Shown: positions 27,417 through 38,125, numbered from the stretch's first letter. The stretch is 64,000 bases of DNA from Pedobacter cryoconitis (GCF_014207135.1 NZ_JACHCC010000007.1:248001-312000), one strand, 5' to 3'. The notes: generated by a model from the sequence alone, not told the origin. Numbers and translations: made by a program.

Positions 27417-28882
27417 CAGTATGTGGTTTGGTTTTTAAACTCGACGGATTTTACTTCGCCGTTTTCCAATAAAATTCTTTTCTCGATGCAGGCAGGTAGT
27501 TGTGATTCAAAATGACCAACATAGATCAGTGTGGTACCATTTTTACATAACTCATCTACCAGCCTGTTAAAGTTTTGTGTTTGTTGCTGATCTAAACCCT
27601 GACAAGGTTCATCCAGAATCAATAGTTCCGGGTTTTTAATAATTGTACGTGCCAGAAAAGCCAGTCTTTGCTTACCTAGCGGAAGTTGGTTTAGCAGCGT
27701 GTGCTGCTCATCTACTAGCCCGAAATAGCTAATAAGCTCATCCGCCTGAGTTTTCTTGGTATAGTCTGGTTCACAGAACAAACCAGAGCTGTCAAAGAAC
27801 CCGGAGATTACGCTTTGCTTAACGGTTGCCGAAGGATCAAAATACCAGTGCAGTTCGGGCGAAATCAGACCGATACGTTTCTTGATATCCCAGATACTTT
27901 CACCACTGCCTCTTTGGTAGCCAAACAGCTGGAAATTATTGGCATAAGCCTGGGGATGATCACCAGTTACCAAGCTTAATAAAGTTGATTTACCAGATCC
28001 ATTATGACCTTGCAAAAGCCATTTCTCTCCAGCGTTAACCTCCCAGTTGATATTTTTCAATACCTGTTTGTCACCATAGCTGATATTCACACCGCTCATG
28101 CTGATGACACTGCCTGTTGAAGAAACCGGCGCCTGATTTAAAAACTCAGGAATTTGTTTACCCGTTACCTGATCTGTTTCCAGTAAATGGTCATCTACCT
28201 TGATTTCTACCAGTTTACCGGTATCAATCTTTGCAAAGCGATGAATAGCAGCGGGTAGTTCCTTATCATTGCTGATTAAGATCAACTGAGTACCAGCGGC
28301 CGAAATACTTTCAAACAAACCGTTGAGATTCTGACGGGAAAGTTTATCCAGTCCATTATACGGTTGATCTATAATCAGCAATTGCGGTTTAAGCCATAAG
28401 GCTTTGATCAACTGTAGTTTTTTATGTTCTCCGCTTGATAACTGGATCAGCGTAGAGTCTTTTAAGTCCGAGAACCCTAAGGCTTCCAGAAGTATTTCAA
28501 CTTCAGTAAACTGAAGCTGATGTTTTTTGCCATATTCTTCTAGTTCGGCCTTTACTGTCGCTGTAGTTTCTACTGCCTGTTTATTGTAGCGTTGCTGATA
28601 ATAGAAGTTAGACTGACCCTCCAGATCTTTAAACTGGTACCAGTTAGCTACGTAATGTACAATCGGAGGAAGGCTGGATTCCGGATTAAAATTAATTGTA
28701 ATATCACCCTGGTATCTGACCTGGCCTGCAATTGCTTTAGCCAGTGAAGTTTTGCCGCTTCCACTGATACCGCGTAATAACCAGTTCTCCCCGGGATTGA
28801 TAGTCCAGTTCAAATCCTGTAACACCAGTGTGTGGTGATACTTCAGATTTAAGTGAGTGATATGTACGACGGGTTGCGACAT
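27416..28882 (-). CDS. tandem ABC ATPase (ModF-like) within the leu operon
   Basis: The 488-residue protein has two ATPase domains and no membrane segment. Domain 1: Walker A GISGSGKTSLAKA, signature-like LSSGEHKKLQLIKAL, Walker B LLIIDQPY. Domain 2: GHNGSGKSTLLSLV, LPLGKQRLAFLAR, LLILDEPCQGLD. The layout matches ModF-like or soluble tandem ABC proteins. Domain 1 has Gln instead of Glu after the Walker B Asp (DQP), so it may be weak in hydrolysis. It overlaps leuD and leuB by one base on each side, so it is fully embedded in the operon. No role in branched-chain synthesis is known to me. Confidence 0.85.
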   Translation of the reverse strand: MSQPVVHITHLNLKYHHTLVLQDLNWTINPGENWLLRGISGSGKTSLAKAIAGQVRYQGDITINFNPESSLPPIVHYVANWYQFKDLEGQSNFYYQQRYNKQAVETTATVKAELEEYGKKHQLQFTEVEILLEALGFSDLKDSTLIQLSSGEHKKLQLIKALWLKPQLLIIDQPYNGLDKLSRQNLNGLFESISAAGTQLILISNDKELPAAIHRFAKIDTGKLVEIKVDDHLLETDQVTGKQIPEFLNQAPVSSTGSVISMSGVNISYGDKQVLKNINWEVNAGEKWLLQGHNGSGKSTLLSLVTGDHPQAYANNFQLFGYQRGSGESIWDIKKRIGLISPELHWYFDPSATVKQSVISGFFDSSGLFCEPDYTKKTQADELISYFGLVDEQHTLLNQLPLGKQRLAFLARTIIKNPELLILDEPCQGLDQQQTQNFNRLVDELCKNGTTLIYVGHFESQLPACIEKRILLENGEVKSVEFKNQTTY

Positions 28883-29466
28883 TATTTTGCTTGTTCGAAT
28901 TCTTCTATTAAATGTTTTTGATTTAAGATGAAATCTATATCATCATAACCGTTTATCAGGCATGACTTCTTATAGGCATTGATCTCGAAATCTGCTTTTT
29001 CGCCAGTTGAGACAATCGTTACTGTCTGCTTTTCCAAATCAACATCCAGTTGTGCCTTGTGGTCTTTATCAACAGCAGCATAGATCGCAGATAAAAAGTC
29101 TTCACTAACCTGAATAGGCAACAGACCATTGTTTAAAGCATTTCCTTTGAAGATGTCTGCAAAGAAACTGCTGATGACTATATCAAAACCAGCATCCTGT
29201 ATGGCCCATGCAGCATGTTCACGGCTACTGCCGCAACCAAAGTTTTTTCCTGCAACCAGGATCTGACCGCTATAAGCAGGATCATTCAGTACAAAATCAG
29301 TTTTTATTGTATTATCGCCATTATAACGCCAGTCACGGAACAGGTTCTCACCAAAACCTTCGCGGGTCGTAGCTTTTAAAAATCTGGCCGGAATGATCTG
29401 ATCAGTATCTATGTTTTCTATATTTAAAGGCACTGTTGCCGATAAGGTTCTCTCGAATTTCTTCAT
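28882..29466 (-). CDS. leuD: 3-isopropylmalate dehydratase small subunit
   Basis: LeuD pairs with LeuC to isomerise 2- to 3-isopropylmalate. Motifs are [14 protein letters not shown] and [17 protein letters not shown]. At 194 residues it has the normal length. It lies directly after leuC (12 nt) and its stop overlaps the ABC ATPase start. Confidence 0.95.
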   Translation of the reverse strand: MKKFERTLSATVPLNIENIDTDQIIPARFLKATTREGFGENLFRDWRYNGDNTIKTDFVLNDPAYSGQILVAGKNFGCGSSREHAAWAIQDAGFDIVISSFFADIFKGNALNNGLLPIQVSEDFLSAIYAAVDKDHKAQLDVDLEKQTVTIVSTGEKADFEINAYKKSCLINGYDDIDFILNQKHLIEEFEQAK

Positions 29467-29478
29467 GATAATTTGTTC

Positions 29479-30885
29479 TTAAGCTTTAGCCAGCATTTCT
29501 CTTACATCTGTGATTTTTCCGGTAACAGCAGCAGCAGCGGCAGTTAAAGGGCTTACCAGTAATGTCCTTGCATCAGGGCCCTGGCGGCCTTCAAAATTTC
29601 TGTTAGAAGTAGAAACACAATATTTTCCTGCCGGGATTTTATCCTCATTCATACCCAGACATGCGCTGCATCCAGGTTCACGAAGCTGGAATCCAGCCTG
29701 TTCAAATATCCGGTCAAGACCTTCGTTTTTAGCTTGCTGTTCTACTTGTTTTGAACCAGGAACAATCCATACAGTTACATTTTCTGCTTTTTGTTTACCC
29801 TTTACAAATTCGGCTACTTCACGTAAATCCTCAATACGGGAATTGGTACAGCTTCCAATAAATACATAATCCACTGGTTTGCCAATTAAAGAAGAGTCAT
29901 CATCAAAGCCCATATAGTCGAGCGCTTTTTGATAAGATAACTGCTCTTTACCTGGTTGTGAACTGGTAGAAGGTATGTTTTCCTGAATGCCCATACCCAT
30001 ACCCGGGTTTGTTCCATAGGTAATCATCGGACTAATGTCCTCGGCTTTGAAAGTTAAGACACTATCAAATTTTGCATCCGCATCACTGTATAAGGTTTTC
30101 CAGTAAGCAAGCGCTTTATCCCATTCTGCACCAGCAGGGGCAAACTCTCTGCCTTTGATATAATCGAAAGTGATCTGATCAGGAGCAATTAATCCGCCTC
30201 TGGCACCCATTTCTATACTCATATTACAAATCGTCATCCGGGCTTCCATACTTAAAGCTTCAATGGCCGAACCTGCATATTCAATAAAGTAACCAGTACC
30301 ACCGGCAGCAGAAATCTTAGAGATGATGTATAAAATAATATCCTTAGCAGATACGCCTTTTCCTAAAGTTCCGTTAACCTCAATTTTCATAGTCTTCGGT
30401 TTTTGCTGCAATAAACATTGTGTCGCAAAAACCTGTTCTACCTGTGAAGTACCTATTCCGAATGCAATCGCACCAAAAGCGCCATGGGTCGAAGTGTGAC
30501 TATCCCCACATACCATTGTTTTTCCTGGCAAAGTAATTCCCAGCTCAGGGCCAATTACGTGTACGATACCTTGAAAAGGGTGTCCCAGGCCATATAACTC
30601 AATACCGAATTCGGCACAGTTCTTTGTCAGCATATCTACCTGGTAGCGGGAAAGCTCTTCTTTGATAGGCTTCAGCTGATCAATAGTCGGTACATTGTGA
30701 TCGGCTGTGGCCACAGTTTGCTGCGGACGGAAAACGGGCAGACCTCTTTTGCGTAAACCATCAAAAGCCTGCGGTGAGGTTACCTCGTGAATTAAATGCG
30801 TATCAATATATAGGATATCAGGAAATCCTGTTTCGCTTTTTACAACGTGTGCGTCCCATATTTTTTCTACTAATGTTTTAGACAT
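29479..30885 (-). CDS. leuC: 3-isopropylmalate dehydratase large subunit
   Basis: LeuC is the aconitase-like, [4Fe-4S] subunit. Key motifs are [29 protein letters not shown] and [14 protein letters not shown], which supply the three cluster cysteines. The 468 residues are normal. It is separated from ilvC by a 32-nt perfect palindrome. Confidence 0.96.
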   Translation of the reverse strand: MSKTLVEKIWDAHVVKSETGFPDILYIDTHLIHEVTSPQAFDGLRKRGLPVFRPQQTVATADHNVPTIDQLKPIKEELSRYQVDMLTKNCAEFGIELYGLGHPFQGIVHVIGPELGITLPGKTMVCGDSHTSTHGAFGAIAFGIGTSQVEQVFATQCLLQQKPKTMKIEVNGTLGKGVSAKDIILYIISKISAAGGTGYFIEYAGSAIEALSMEARMTICNMSIEMGARGGLIAPDQITFDYIKGREFAPAGAEWDKALAYWKTLYSDADAKFDSVLTFKAEDISPMITYGTNPGMGMGIQENIPSTSSQPGKEQLSYQKALDYMGFDDDSSLIGKPVDYVFIGSCTNSRIEDLREVAEFVKGKQKAENVTVWIVPGSKQVEQQAKNEGLDRIFEQAGFQLREPGCSACLGMNEDKIPAGKYCVSTSNRNFEGRQGPDARTLLVSPLTAAAAAVTGKITDVREMLAKA

Positions 30886-30900
30886 CTTATAATTGTTTTG

Positions 30901-30932
30901 TAAACCTCTCAGCTTTAAAGCTGAGAGGTTTA
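30901..30932. repeat. perfect palindrome between ilvC and leuC
   Basis: TAAACCTCTCAGCTTT (30901-30916) is followed immediately by its reverse complement (30917-30932). There is no T-run on the minus strand, so it is not a normal terminator. It may be a mRNA processing or stability hairpin that separates ilv from leu expression. Confidence 0.75.
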
Positions 30933-30940
30933 TATTATTT

Positions 30941-32422
30941 TTATACTGTTTTAATAGATTTCATTGCGGTCATTGCTTTTCTCAGTTCGGCACCGATAGT
31001 TTCAACCTGATGAGAACGGATCACTTCGTTGATGGCAATCAGGGTTCTGTTATCTACAGCACCATCTTTACCCTCGTTAAAGTTTTTACCAATCAGATCG
31101 GCCTCCACGTGTTTCATGAAATCTGCCAGTAATGGCTTACAGGCGTGATCAAATAAGTAACAGCCATATTCTGCTGTATCAGAGATCACTCTGTTCATTT
31201 CAAATAATTTTTTACGGGCAATTGTATTCGCAATCAGCGGGGTCTCATGTAATGATTCATAGTAAGCAGACTCAGGTTTAATTCCGGCTTCTACCATAGT
31301 TTCAAAAGCCAGCTCAACACCTGCTCTGATAAAGGCAACCATTAACAAAGCATTGTCAAAATATTCTTGTTCGCCAATTTTAACGTTACCAGCTGGTGTT
31401 TTTTCAAACGCAGTTTCGCCAGTAGCAGCACGCCATGCCAATAAGTTTTTATCTCCGGCAGCCCAGTCTTCCATCATGGTACGGCTAAATTCACCGCTCA
31501 TGATATCATCCTGATGTTTCTGGAACAATGGACGCATAATAGTTTTTAATTCTTCTGAGATTTCAAAAGCTTTGATTTTAGCTACATTGCTTAATCTGTC
31601 CATCATAGCAGTGATTCCACCTTGTTTTAAAGCTTCAGTAATCACTTCAACACCATATTGAACCAGTCTTGAAGCGTAACCAGCATCAATCCCTTTTTCA
31701 ACCATTTTATCGAAAGAAAGGATAGAGCCAGTTTGCAATAAACCACAAAGTATGGTTTGCTCGCCCATCAGATCCGATTTTACTTCTGCAACAAATGATG
31801 ATTTTAATACACCGGCCCGGTGACCACCTGTTCCAACACAATAAGCTTTTGCCTGTGCCAGACCTTTTCCTTCCGGATCGTTTTCAGGGTGTACAGCGAT
31901 TAAAGTCGGTACGCCAAAACCTCTCACGTATTCTGCTCTTACTTCACTTCCAGGACATTTTGGAGCGACCATGATTACCGTAATATCTTTACGGATCTGC
32001 ATGCCTTCTTCTACAATGTTAAAACCATGAGAGTATAATAAAGTAGCGCCTTTTTTCATTAATGGCATAATCGCATTAACTACCGAAGTATGCTGTTTAT
32101 CTGGGGTAAGGTTAATTACTACATCAGCTTCAGGGATTAATTCTTCATAAGTACCTACGGCAAAGTTGTTTTCAGTAGCATTTTTCCAGGAATCTCTTTT
32201 ACCTTCAATAGCTTCTTTACGCAGCGTATAAGAAACATTTAAACCACTATCTCTTAAGTTTAAACCCTGGTTTAATCCTTGTGCACCACAGCCCACAATA
32301 ACTAATTTCTTTCCTTTTAATGCGCTTACACCATCCAGGAATTCAGAGCTGTCCATGAAATCACAAACGCCCAGCTGGTTTAATTTTTCTCTTAGAGGTA
32401 GTGTGTTAAAATAATTTGACAT
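30941..32422 (-). CDS. ilvC: ketol-acid reductoisomerase, class II (long form)
   Basis: IlvC isomerises and reduces acetolactate and acetohydroxybutyrate with NADPH. The N-terminal Rossmann motif is [20 protein letters not shown]. The C-terminal knotted domain is duplicated, which accounts for the 493 residues compared with about 330 in the short class. It lies downstream of ilvN with a 50-nt gap. Confidence 0.95.
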   Translation of the reverse strand: MSNYFNTLPLREKLNQLGVCDFMDSSEFLDGVSALKGKKLVIVGCGAQGLNQGLNLRDSGLNVSYTLRKEAIEGKRDSWKNATENNFAVGTYEELIPEADVVINLTPDKQHTSVVNAIMPLMKKGATLLYSHGFNIVEEGMQIRKDITVIMVAPKCPGSEVRAEYVRGFGVPTLIAVHPENDPEGKGLAQAKAYCVGTGGHRAGVLKSSFVAEVKSDLMGEQTILCGLLQTGSILSFDKMVEKGIDAGYASRLVQYGVEVITEALKQGGITAMMDRLSNVAKIKAFEISEELKTIMRPLFQKHQDDIMSGEFSRTMMEDWAAGDKNLLAWRAATGETAFEKTPAGNVKIGEQEYFDNALLMVAFIRAGVELAFETMVEAGIKPESAYYESLHETPLIANTIARKKLFEMNRVISDTAEYGCYLFDHACKPLLADFMKHVEADLIGKNFNEGKDGAVDNRTLIAINEVIRSHQVETIGAELRKAMTAMKSIKTV

Positions 32423-32472
32423 CGTTTTTGTTTTTTGATTTTTAAGGTTCTTTTTAATTATATGTTAGGCGG

Positions 32473-33096
32473 TTACATAGTAAACACATTCTTTTCCTGA
32501 TCCAGGAATTCATTTTCAATGACATCCTGACCTGGATCAAGGCGTTCGAATTCTCTCAGTTTACTGTTAAAGCCTTCGCTGTCTTTGATAATAGCTACGC
32601 GCGCACTGCGGACAAATTCGATTAATCCGTAAGGTTGTAATACCTCGATGAGTTTATCGGTTTCGGTACGGTGACCAGTAGTCTCAAATACAGTATAATC
32701 TTTACGGATCACTACTGCTCTTGCGCCGTTTTCACGCAGTAAACGTTCAACCAATACTTTTTCTACAATAGTATCAGTCGGTACTTTGTATAAAGCAAGT
32801 TCCTGCCAGATAATATCCTCATTCGTATTAAAGTACACTTTAAGAACGTCTATCTGTTTTTCAATCTGCCTTGCCAGTTTCCGTACTACTTCTTCTGTTT
32901 CTGTAATTAAGATATTGAAACGGTGAATGTGCTCAATTTCAGAAGGAGAGACATTTAAACTTTCAATGTTGATCTTCCGTCTTGAAAATATAATCGCAAT
33001 ACGATTAAGTATACCGATCTGATTTTCAGTATATACCGTAATGGTAAATTCCTGTTGTTTAGCATTTGCTAATTCTAAATCCTGAGAATTGCTCAT
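32473..33096 (-). CDS. ilvN: acetolactate synthase small (regulatory) subunit
   Basis: The 207-residue protein has an N-terminal ACT domain (FTITVYTENQIGILNRIAII) and a second ACT-like C-terminal part. It binds the catalytic subunit and usually mediates valine feedback. It is encoded 9 nt after ilvB. The name ilvN or ilvH is a convention; the size is slightly longer than the enterobacterial IlvH. Confidence 0.92.
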   Translation of the reverse strand: MSNSQDLELANAKQQEFTITVYTENQIGILNRIAIIFSRRKINIESLNVSPSEIEHIHRFNILITETEEVVRKLARQIEKQIDVLKVYFNTNEDIIWQELALYKVPTDTIVEKVLVERLLRENGARAVVIRKDYTVFETTGHRTETDKLIEVLQPYGLIEFVRSARVAIIKDSEGFNSKLREFERLDPGQDVIENEFLDQEKNVFTM

Positions 33097-33105
33097 AATC
33101 GTTAA

Positions 33106-34845
33106 TTATTTAAGTCTGATTTCACTTACGCTACAGCCTTGCGGAACCATAGGGAATACATTATGTTCTTTACTAACCATTACCTCTAAAAGGAATGATC
33201 CCGGATGCTGAAGCATTTGTTCCAGTGATCCAACCAGATCAGCACGTTCAGTAACTTTTTTACCGGCGATATAATAGGATTCGGCCAGTTTGACAAAATC
33301 AGGGCTGGTGATATCTACAAATGAATAACGTTTCTCATTGAATAACTGCTGCCACTGACGAACCATGCCTAAGAACTGGTTATTGAGGATCAGTATTTTA
33401 ACATCTACACCAAACTGCATAATAGTGCCCAGTTCCTGTAAAGTCATCTGAAATCCTCCATCGCCGATTACGGCAACAACAGTACGGTTTGGTGCACCGA
33501 ATTTGGCTCCGATAGCTGCGGGAAGACCAAAACCCATCGTGCCTAATCCACCACTGGTTACACTCAGGCGGGTCGTGTTTAGTTTTCCATAACGACAGGC
33601 TACCATCTGATGCTGACCAACGTCACTTACAATTATCGCTTCGCCTTTAGTCAGGATATTCAGTTGATTGATCACTTCACCCATAGTCAGTTCTCCGCTT
33701 TGGGGATTCAGCTCTTTTTCAATCAGCTCTTCCTTTTCAATTTTTTCAAACTGTTTAAATTCAGCTAACCATTCAGGATGGGTTTTTTCTGTAACGAGTT
33801 TGGTTAACAATGGAAGGGTTTCCTTACAGTCTCCCCAGACAGGTACATCTGCTTTTACATTTTTATCGATCTCCGCCGGATCAATATCCAGGTGGATCAC
33901 TTTAGCTTGTTTTGCGTATTTATCTAAACGTCCGGTCACCCGGTCATCAAAACGCATTCCTATGGCAATCAGTACATCACAGGAATTGGTCTGAACGTTA
34001 GGCCCATAGTTTCCGTGCATGCCAAGCATACCCACATTTAAAGGGTGATCGGTAGGAATAGCTCCGGCACCTAAAATAGTCCAGGCTGCGGGAATACCAC
34101 TTTTCTCTACAAAAGCTTTGAATTCTGCTTCTGCGCTGCCTAATAATATACCCTGCCCAAACAGAATAAATGGTTTTTTTGCGCTGTTGATTAAAGCAGC
34201 TGCCTGCTCTATATATTCATTTCTGACAAATGGTCTGGGACGATAGCTACGAATATGATTACAAGGCGTATATCCTTCGTAATCAAATAGCTGCATCTGT
34301 GCGTTTTTGGTAATATCAATTAATACAGGGCCTGGTCTGCCGCTTCTGGCAATGTAAAAAGCTTTTGCCAGGGCTGCAGGAATTTCATTGGCATCAGTCA
34401 CCTGGTAGTTCCATTTGGTTACAGGTGTAGTGATGTTGATGACATCAGTTTCCTGAAAAGCATCTGTTCCCAGCAAGTGTGCAAATACTTGTCCGGTAAT
34501 ACAAACAAGGGGGGTACTGTCAATTTGTGCATCAGCTAAGCCGGTCACCAGGTTGGTTGCACCCGGACCGCTGGTAGCGAAAACAACCCCAACTTTGCCT
34601 GAAGTACGGGCAAAACCCTGAGCTGCGTGTGTAGCGCCTTGTTCATGTCTGACCAAAATGTGGTTCAGCTTTTCTTTGTAGTCATAAATAGCATCATAGA
34701 TAGGCATGATGGCTCCGCCGGGATAACCAAAGATAGTATCTGTTCCTTCGGCAATTAATCCTTCCAGCAGTGCAACTGAACCCGTTACCGACGTGGTCTT
34801 TTTAGGTTCTGTTAAAGCGGTTGTTACCTCTTGTAAAGTGTCCAT
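33106..34845 (-). CDS. ilvB: acetolactate synthase large (catalytic) subunit
   Basis: This ThDP enzyme makes 2-acetolactate and 2-aceto-2-hydroxybutyrate. The motifs are IFGYPGGAIMPIYDA, the catalytic Glu in LVRHEQGATHAAQGFAR, and the ThDP/Mg site VIGDGGFQMTLQEL...NNQFLGMVRQWQ. The length of 579 residues fits the family. It is followed by its regulatory subunit. Confidence 0.96.
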   Translation of the reverse strand: MDTLQEVTTALTEPKKTTSVTGSVALLEGLIAEGTDTIFGYPGGAIMPIYDAIYDYKEKLNHILVRHEQGATHAAQGFARTSGKVGVVFATSGPGATNLVTGLADAQIDSTPLVCITGQVFAHLLGTDAFQETDVINITTPVTKWNYQVTDANEIPAALAKAFYIARSGRPGPVLIDITKNAQMQLFDYEGYTPCNHIRSYRPRPFVRNEYIEQAAALINSAKKPFILFGQGILLGSAEAEFKAFVEKSGIPAAWTILGAGAIPTDHPLNVGMLGMHGNYGPNVQTNSCDVLIAIGMRFDDRVTGRLDKYAKQAKVIHLDIDPAEIDKNVKADVPVWGDCKETLPLLTKLVTEKTHPEWLAEFKQFEKIEKEELIEKELNPQSGELTMGEVINQLNILTKGEAIIVSDVGQHQMVACRYGKLNTTRLSVTSGGLGTMGFGLPAAIGAKFGAPNRTVVAVIGDGGFQMTLQELGTIMQFGVDVKILILNNQFLGMVRQWQQLFNEKRYSFVDITSPDFVKLAESYYIAGKKVTERADLVGSLEQMLQHPGSFLLEVMVSKEHNVFPMVPQGCSVSEIRLK

Positions 34846-34876
34846 TTGAATAGTTTTAATTTGGGACCTTGGTTAA

Positions 34877-36574
34877 TTAATCAGTGTAGGCATCTGTAAC
34901 ACAACCTTCACTCGCATTACTTACTTGTTTCAGATATTTATAAAGGACGCCGCTTTTGACGGGTGGTGGTAACTGTTTCCATTCGGATCTTCTTTGTGCA
35001 AGTTCTTCGTCCGAAATATTTAATTGTAAAGTGTTGTTAACCGCATCTATAGTGATAATATCGTTATCTCTGACTAAGCCAATATTTCCGCCATCCCAGG
35101 CTTCCGGAGTAATGTGGCCCACAACGAAACCGTGTGTTCCACCCGAAAAACGACCATCTGTAATCAATGCCACTGATTTTCCAAGACCCGCACCAATGAT
35201 GGCAGATGTTGGTTTCAACATTTCGGGCATACCAGGTGCACCTTTTGGCCCTACCTGGATGATCACCACAACATCACCTTTTTGTACTTTTCCGCTTTGA
35301 ATACCTGCAATTAATTTCTGCTCGCCTTCAAATACGCGGGCAGGGCCTTCAAATCTTTCGCCTTCTTTACCGCTGATTTTTGCAACTGCTCCTTTTTCAG
35401 CCAGGTTACCATATAACATTTGCAGGTGACCAGTACTTTTCAATGGGTGGGTTACAGGATAGATAACTTTCTGAGTGTCAAAATCAAGATCTATTGCTCC
35501 TGCTACATTTTCGGCCAGGGTTTTTCCAGTAACTGTCATACAGTCTCCGTGAACCAGGCCAACTTTTAAGAGGTATTTCAGTATCGCAGGAACACCGCCG
35601 ATGTGATGCACATCTTCCATCAGATACTGACCGCTAGGTTTAAGATCTGCCAGTACAGGTGTCTGGTCACTTATATTTTGAAAGTCTTCTAATCTTAAGG
35701 TTAAGCCTACAGATTTTGCCATAGCAATTAAATGCAGTACGGCATTGGTTGATCCTCCCAGTACCATGACAGTAACAATCGCATTGCGAAATGCTTTCTC
35801 TGTCATTATATCTGTAGGAAGAATATTCTTTTCAAGCAATACACGAATGGCTTTTCCAGCATCCAGGCATTCTTGTTTTTTCTCGTCACTCAGCGCCGGG
35901 TAAGAAGAACTGTAAGGTAAACTCATACCCAGTGCTTCAATAGCAGAAGCCATTGTATTGGCAGTGTACATTCCGCCGCAGGCACCTGCACCGGGGCATG
36001 TATGACGGATGATACCCTGATAATCTTCTTCGGATAAATTACCGGCTAATTTTTCGCCCAGTGCCTCAAATGCCGAGACAATATTTAAAGATTTTCCTTT
36101 ATATTTTCCTGAGTGGATACTACCTCCGTAAACCATAATTGAAGGTCTGTTCAACCGTCCCATTGCCATAATTGAACCTGGCATGTTTTTATCACATCCA
36201 GGAATAGTAATCAGGCCGTCGTAATATTGTCCGCCACAAATGGTTTCAATAGAGTCTGCGATTACATCTCTGGATACCAATGAATAACGCATGCCGTCTG
36301 TACCGTTGGACATACCATCACTGACACCAATGGTGCCAAAGGTTAAACCAACCATTTCATTTTTCCATACGCCGTCTTTAACGATTTTTGCCAGATCATT
36401 TAAGTGCATATTACAGGTGTTTCCATCATAACCCATGCTGGCAATTCCCACCTGTGCTTTTTGCATATCTTCAGTGGTCAGACCAATACCGTATAACATA
36501 GCCTGTGCGCCTGGCTGTGTTGGGTCCTGGGTGAAAACTTTGCTGTAGCGGTTCAATTCTGGTGTTTGTGACAT
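34877..36574 (-). CDS. ilvD: dihydroxy-acid dehydratase
   Basis: IlvD dehydrates dihydroxyisovalerate and dihydroxymethylvalerate with an Fe-S cluster. Cluster cysteines are in [11 protein letters not shown] and [17 protein letters not shown], and the C-terminal [10 protein letters not shown] motif is present. The 565 residues are normal. Confidence 0.96.
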   Translation of the reverse strand: MSQTPELNRYSKVFTQDPTQPGAQAMLYGIGLTTEDMQKAQVGIASMGYDGNTCNMHLNDLAKIVKDGVWKNEMVGLTFGTIGVSDGMSNGTDGMRYSLVSRDVIADSIETICGGQYYDGLITIPGCDKNMPGSIMAMGRLNRPSIMVYGGSIHSGKYKGKSLNIVSAFEALGEKLAGNLSEEDYQGIIRHTCPGAGACGGMYTANTMASAIEALGMSLPYSSSYPALSDEKKQECLDAGKAIRVLLEKNILPTDIMTEKAFRNAIVTVMVLGGSTNAVLHLIAMAKSVGLTLRLEDFQNISDQTPVLADLKPSGQYLMEDVHHIGGVPAILKYLLKVGLVHGDCMTVTGKTLAENVAGAIDLDFDTQKVIYPVTHPLKSTGHLQMLYGNLAEKGAVAKISGKEGERFEGPARVFEGEQKLIAGIQSGKVQKGDVVVIIQVGPKGAPGMPEMLKPTSAIIGAGLGKSVALITDGRFSGGTHGFVVGHITPEAWDGGNIGLVRDNDIITIDAVNNTLQLNISDEELAQRRSEWKQLPPPVKSGVLYKYLKQVSNASEGCVTDAYTD

Positions 36575-36591
36575 CTTCTTGTTTTAGGATT

Positions 36592-37482
36592 TTATATGAT
36601 TACTTCGTAGTTCTGTTTTTCTAATACTAATGCTTTATAAGTGCGTTGTATGGTTGCACCCAGACTTTCTGTCCAAAGTGTCGGGAAAGTCACTTCATCT
36701 ACAGAGGCGATACCTGCAATTTCTGCCGCTGTTCCACAGAAAAAGGCACTGTCTGCATTTTTTAAATCATCTACTGATAAATGTCTTTCAATGCATTCAA
36801 TATCAAGTGTTTTACATAAGCGAAGAACTGTAGCCCTGGTAATTCCAGCCAGAATATTTCCAAGTGGCGGAGTATATAATTTGCCGTTTTTTTCAATGAA
36901 AATATTTGCGCCTGGTGCTTCAGCGATATGGTTATTCATATCCAGCAGGATGGCTTCATCAAAACCTTTGCTTTTAGCTTCGGTAGTAGCCAGTATAGAA
37001 TTCACATAGTGTCCGCTGGCTTTAGCTTCTACATGTGTGGATTTAGGGTTTGGTCTCTGATAACTGGAAACACAAACTTTCTGTAGTTTGTTACCCAGGT
37101 AGGCACCCCATTCCCAGGCACAGATCATAATCGAAACTTCTGTTGCCGGAGTTAATGACATATTCGGTGCGCAATACACTAAAGGACGGATATACGCGTC
37201 TTTTAAATTATTCTTCTCCAGTAATTTATAGGTTTGTTTAATCAGTTCGTTGACATCGAAAGGAAAAGGGATATGCATCAGCTCAGCAGAACGTTTCAGC
37301 CTTGTGTAATGCTCTTTTGCTTTAAATACCCTCGTGCCATTGTGGGTATTGTACGCTCTGATGCCTTCAAAAACGCCATAACCATAATGTAATGATTGAC
37401 TGTATAAATCTGTCTTGGCTTCGGCGGCTTTAATAAACTTCCCGTTTAAATAAAGGACTGTGGTTGAATCGTAGTATTGCAT
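36592..37482 (-). CDS. ilvE: branched-chain amino acid aminotransferase
   Basis: IlvE transaminates the 2-oxo acids to Ile, Val and Leu using PLP (fold type IV). Motifs: LHYGYGVFEGIRAY, KASGHYVNSILATTEAK carrying the PLP lysine, and ILAGITRATVL. The 296 residues match the family. It is the first structural gene of the operon, and the attenuator lies 37 nt before it. Confidence 0.95.
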   Translation of the reverse strand: MQYYDSTTVLYLNGKFIKAAEAKTDLYSQSLHYGYGVFEGIRAYNTHNGTRVFKAKEHYTRLKRSAELMHIPFPFDVNELIKQTYKLLEKNNLKDAYIRPLVYCAPNMSLTPATEVSIMICAWEWGAYLGNKLQKVCVSSYQRPNPKSTHVEAKASGHYVNSILATTEAKSKGFDEAILLDMNNHIAEAPGANIFIEKNGKLYTPPLGNILAGITRATVLRLCKTLDIECIERHLSVDDLKNADSAFFCGTAAEIAGIASVDEVTFPTLWTESLGATIQRTYKALVLEKQNYEVII

Positions 37483-37518
37483 TTTGGTCTTGTTTCGGTG
37501 TCTGGTTTTGCTTTTATT

Positions 37519-37545
37519 AAAAAAGCGCCTCTTTCGGAGGCGCTT
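37519..37545 (-). terminator. attenuator terminator before ilvE
   Basis: On the minus strand AAGCGCCTC (37545-37537) and GAGGCGCTT (37531-37523) form a 9-bp stem with a CGAAA loop, then T-run to 37519. AGCGCCT (37544-37538) is also the exact complement of AGGCGCT (37585-37579) in the last codons of the leader gene, giving an alternative antiterminator pairing. Confidence 0.85.
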
Positions 37546-37574
37546 CAGGATATTTTTGTAGGTTAAATATTCAT

Positions 37575-37658
37575 TTACAGCGCCTTAGTCTTCTGAATAA
37601 TCAGTAGAAGTACCAGGTTAATAATGACATTAAGTTGTGCTGTGAATAAACCTTGCAT
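37575..37658 (-). CDS. ilvL: branched-chain leader peptide of the ilv-leu operon
   Basis: A 27-codon reading frame from ATG at 37658 to TAA at 37575 encodes a peptide whose residues 9-21 are LNVIINLVLLLII. In that stretch 11 of 13 residues are Ile, Leu or Val, and 13 of all 27 residues are. The frame ends ...KTKAL, and the codons for K-A-L carry the sequence that can pair with the terminator. This is the standard plan of ribosome-mediated attenuation: when charged branched-chain tRNAs are scarce, ribosomes stall and the antiterminator forms. The gene is too short for ordinary calling. The gene symbol is by analogy with ilvL. Confidence 0.85.
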   Translation of the reverse strand: MQGLFTAQLNVIINLVLLLIIQKTKAL

Positions 37659-37691
37659 TTTGCTGTGTTTTTTTGTTTGCTTTATATAAAT

Positions 37692-37722
37692 CCAATTTAG
37701 TTTTTGGTTTACAGACTGTCAA
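37692..37722 (-). promoter_or_regulatory. probable promoter of the ilv-leu operon
   Basis: On the minus strand TTG (37722-37720), 20 nt, then TAAATTGG (37699-37692), an imperfect match to TAnnTTTG. The expected transcript would start about 25 nt before the leader peptide ATG. Confidence 0.4.
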
Positions 37723-37960
37723 TAGCAGAATGAAAATAAATGAAAAAAAAATATAAAGTATTTATTTGTTAATAATTCGATATAATATTTTGCTTAAAAT
37801 ACATTTTACCTTTGTATAACTGGTGTCTACTATACCAAATATGATATTGGTATTCGGTATAGGTGTTATGCTTGCATTACAATTTGGAGGTATTTCTTCT
37901 TAAAATGGTAAAATGTCTGAAAAATTTAAAAAAAAGCAGCCAGAAAATCAGGAATGAAAA

Positions 37961-38054
37961 ACGGACGTTTTAGTAGCTATTTTTCGTCCGGTTAGCAACT
38001 ATAAAAAGGAAGAAGGGTAGTTATGCTGTTCATGTTCGGACAATTTTTTGTCCG
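37961..38054 (+). promoter_or_regulatory. two GGAC/GTCC inverted repeats, putative activator sites
   Basis: Site 1: CGGACG (37962-37967) and CGTCCG (37985-37990) with a 17-nt spacer. Site 2: CGGACAA (38037-38043) and TTGTCCG (38048-38054) with a 4-nt spacer. They lie about 70-165 bp before a sigma-54-like promoter, which is the usual position of NtrC-type enhancer sites. Binding is an inference. Confidence 0.5.
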
Positions 38055-38125
38055 ATAACGTACGATAGTTTATTTATACAAACTAAAACATTGTCTGTCA
38101 GGTGCTTTTTTGCGTATTTTGGATG

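Noticed and set aside
37519..37658. T-box riboswitch before ilvE
   Set aside because: No T-box sequence or specifier loop is visible, and the leader peptide with overlapping hairpins explains the region.
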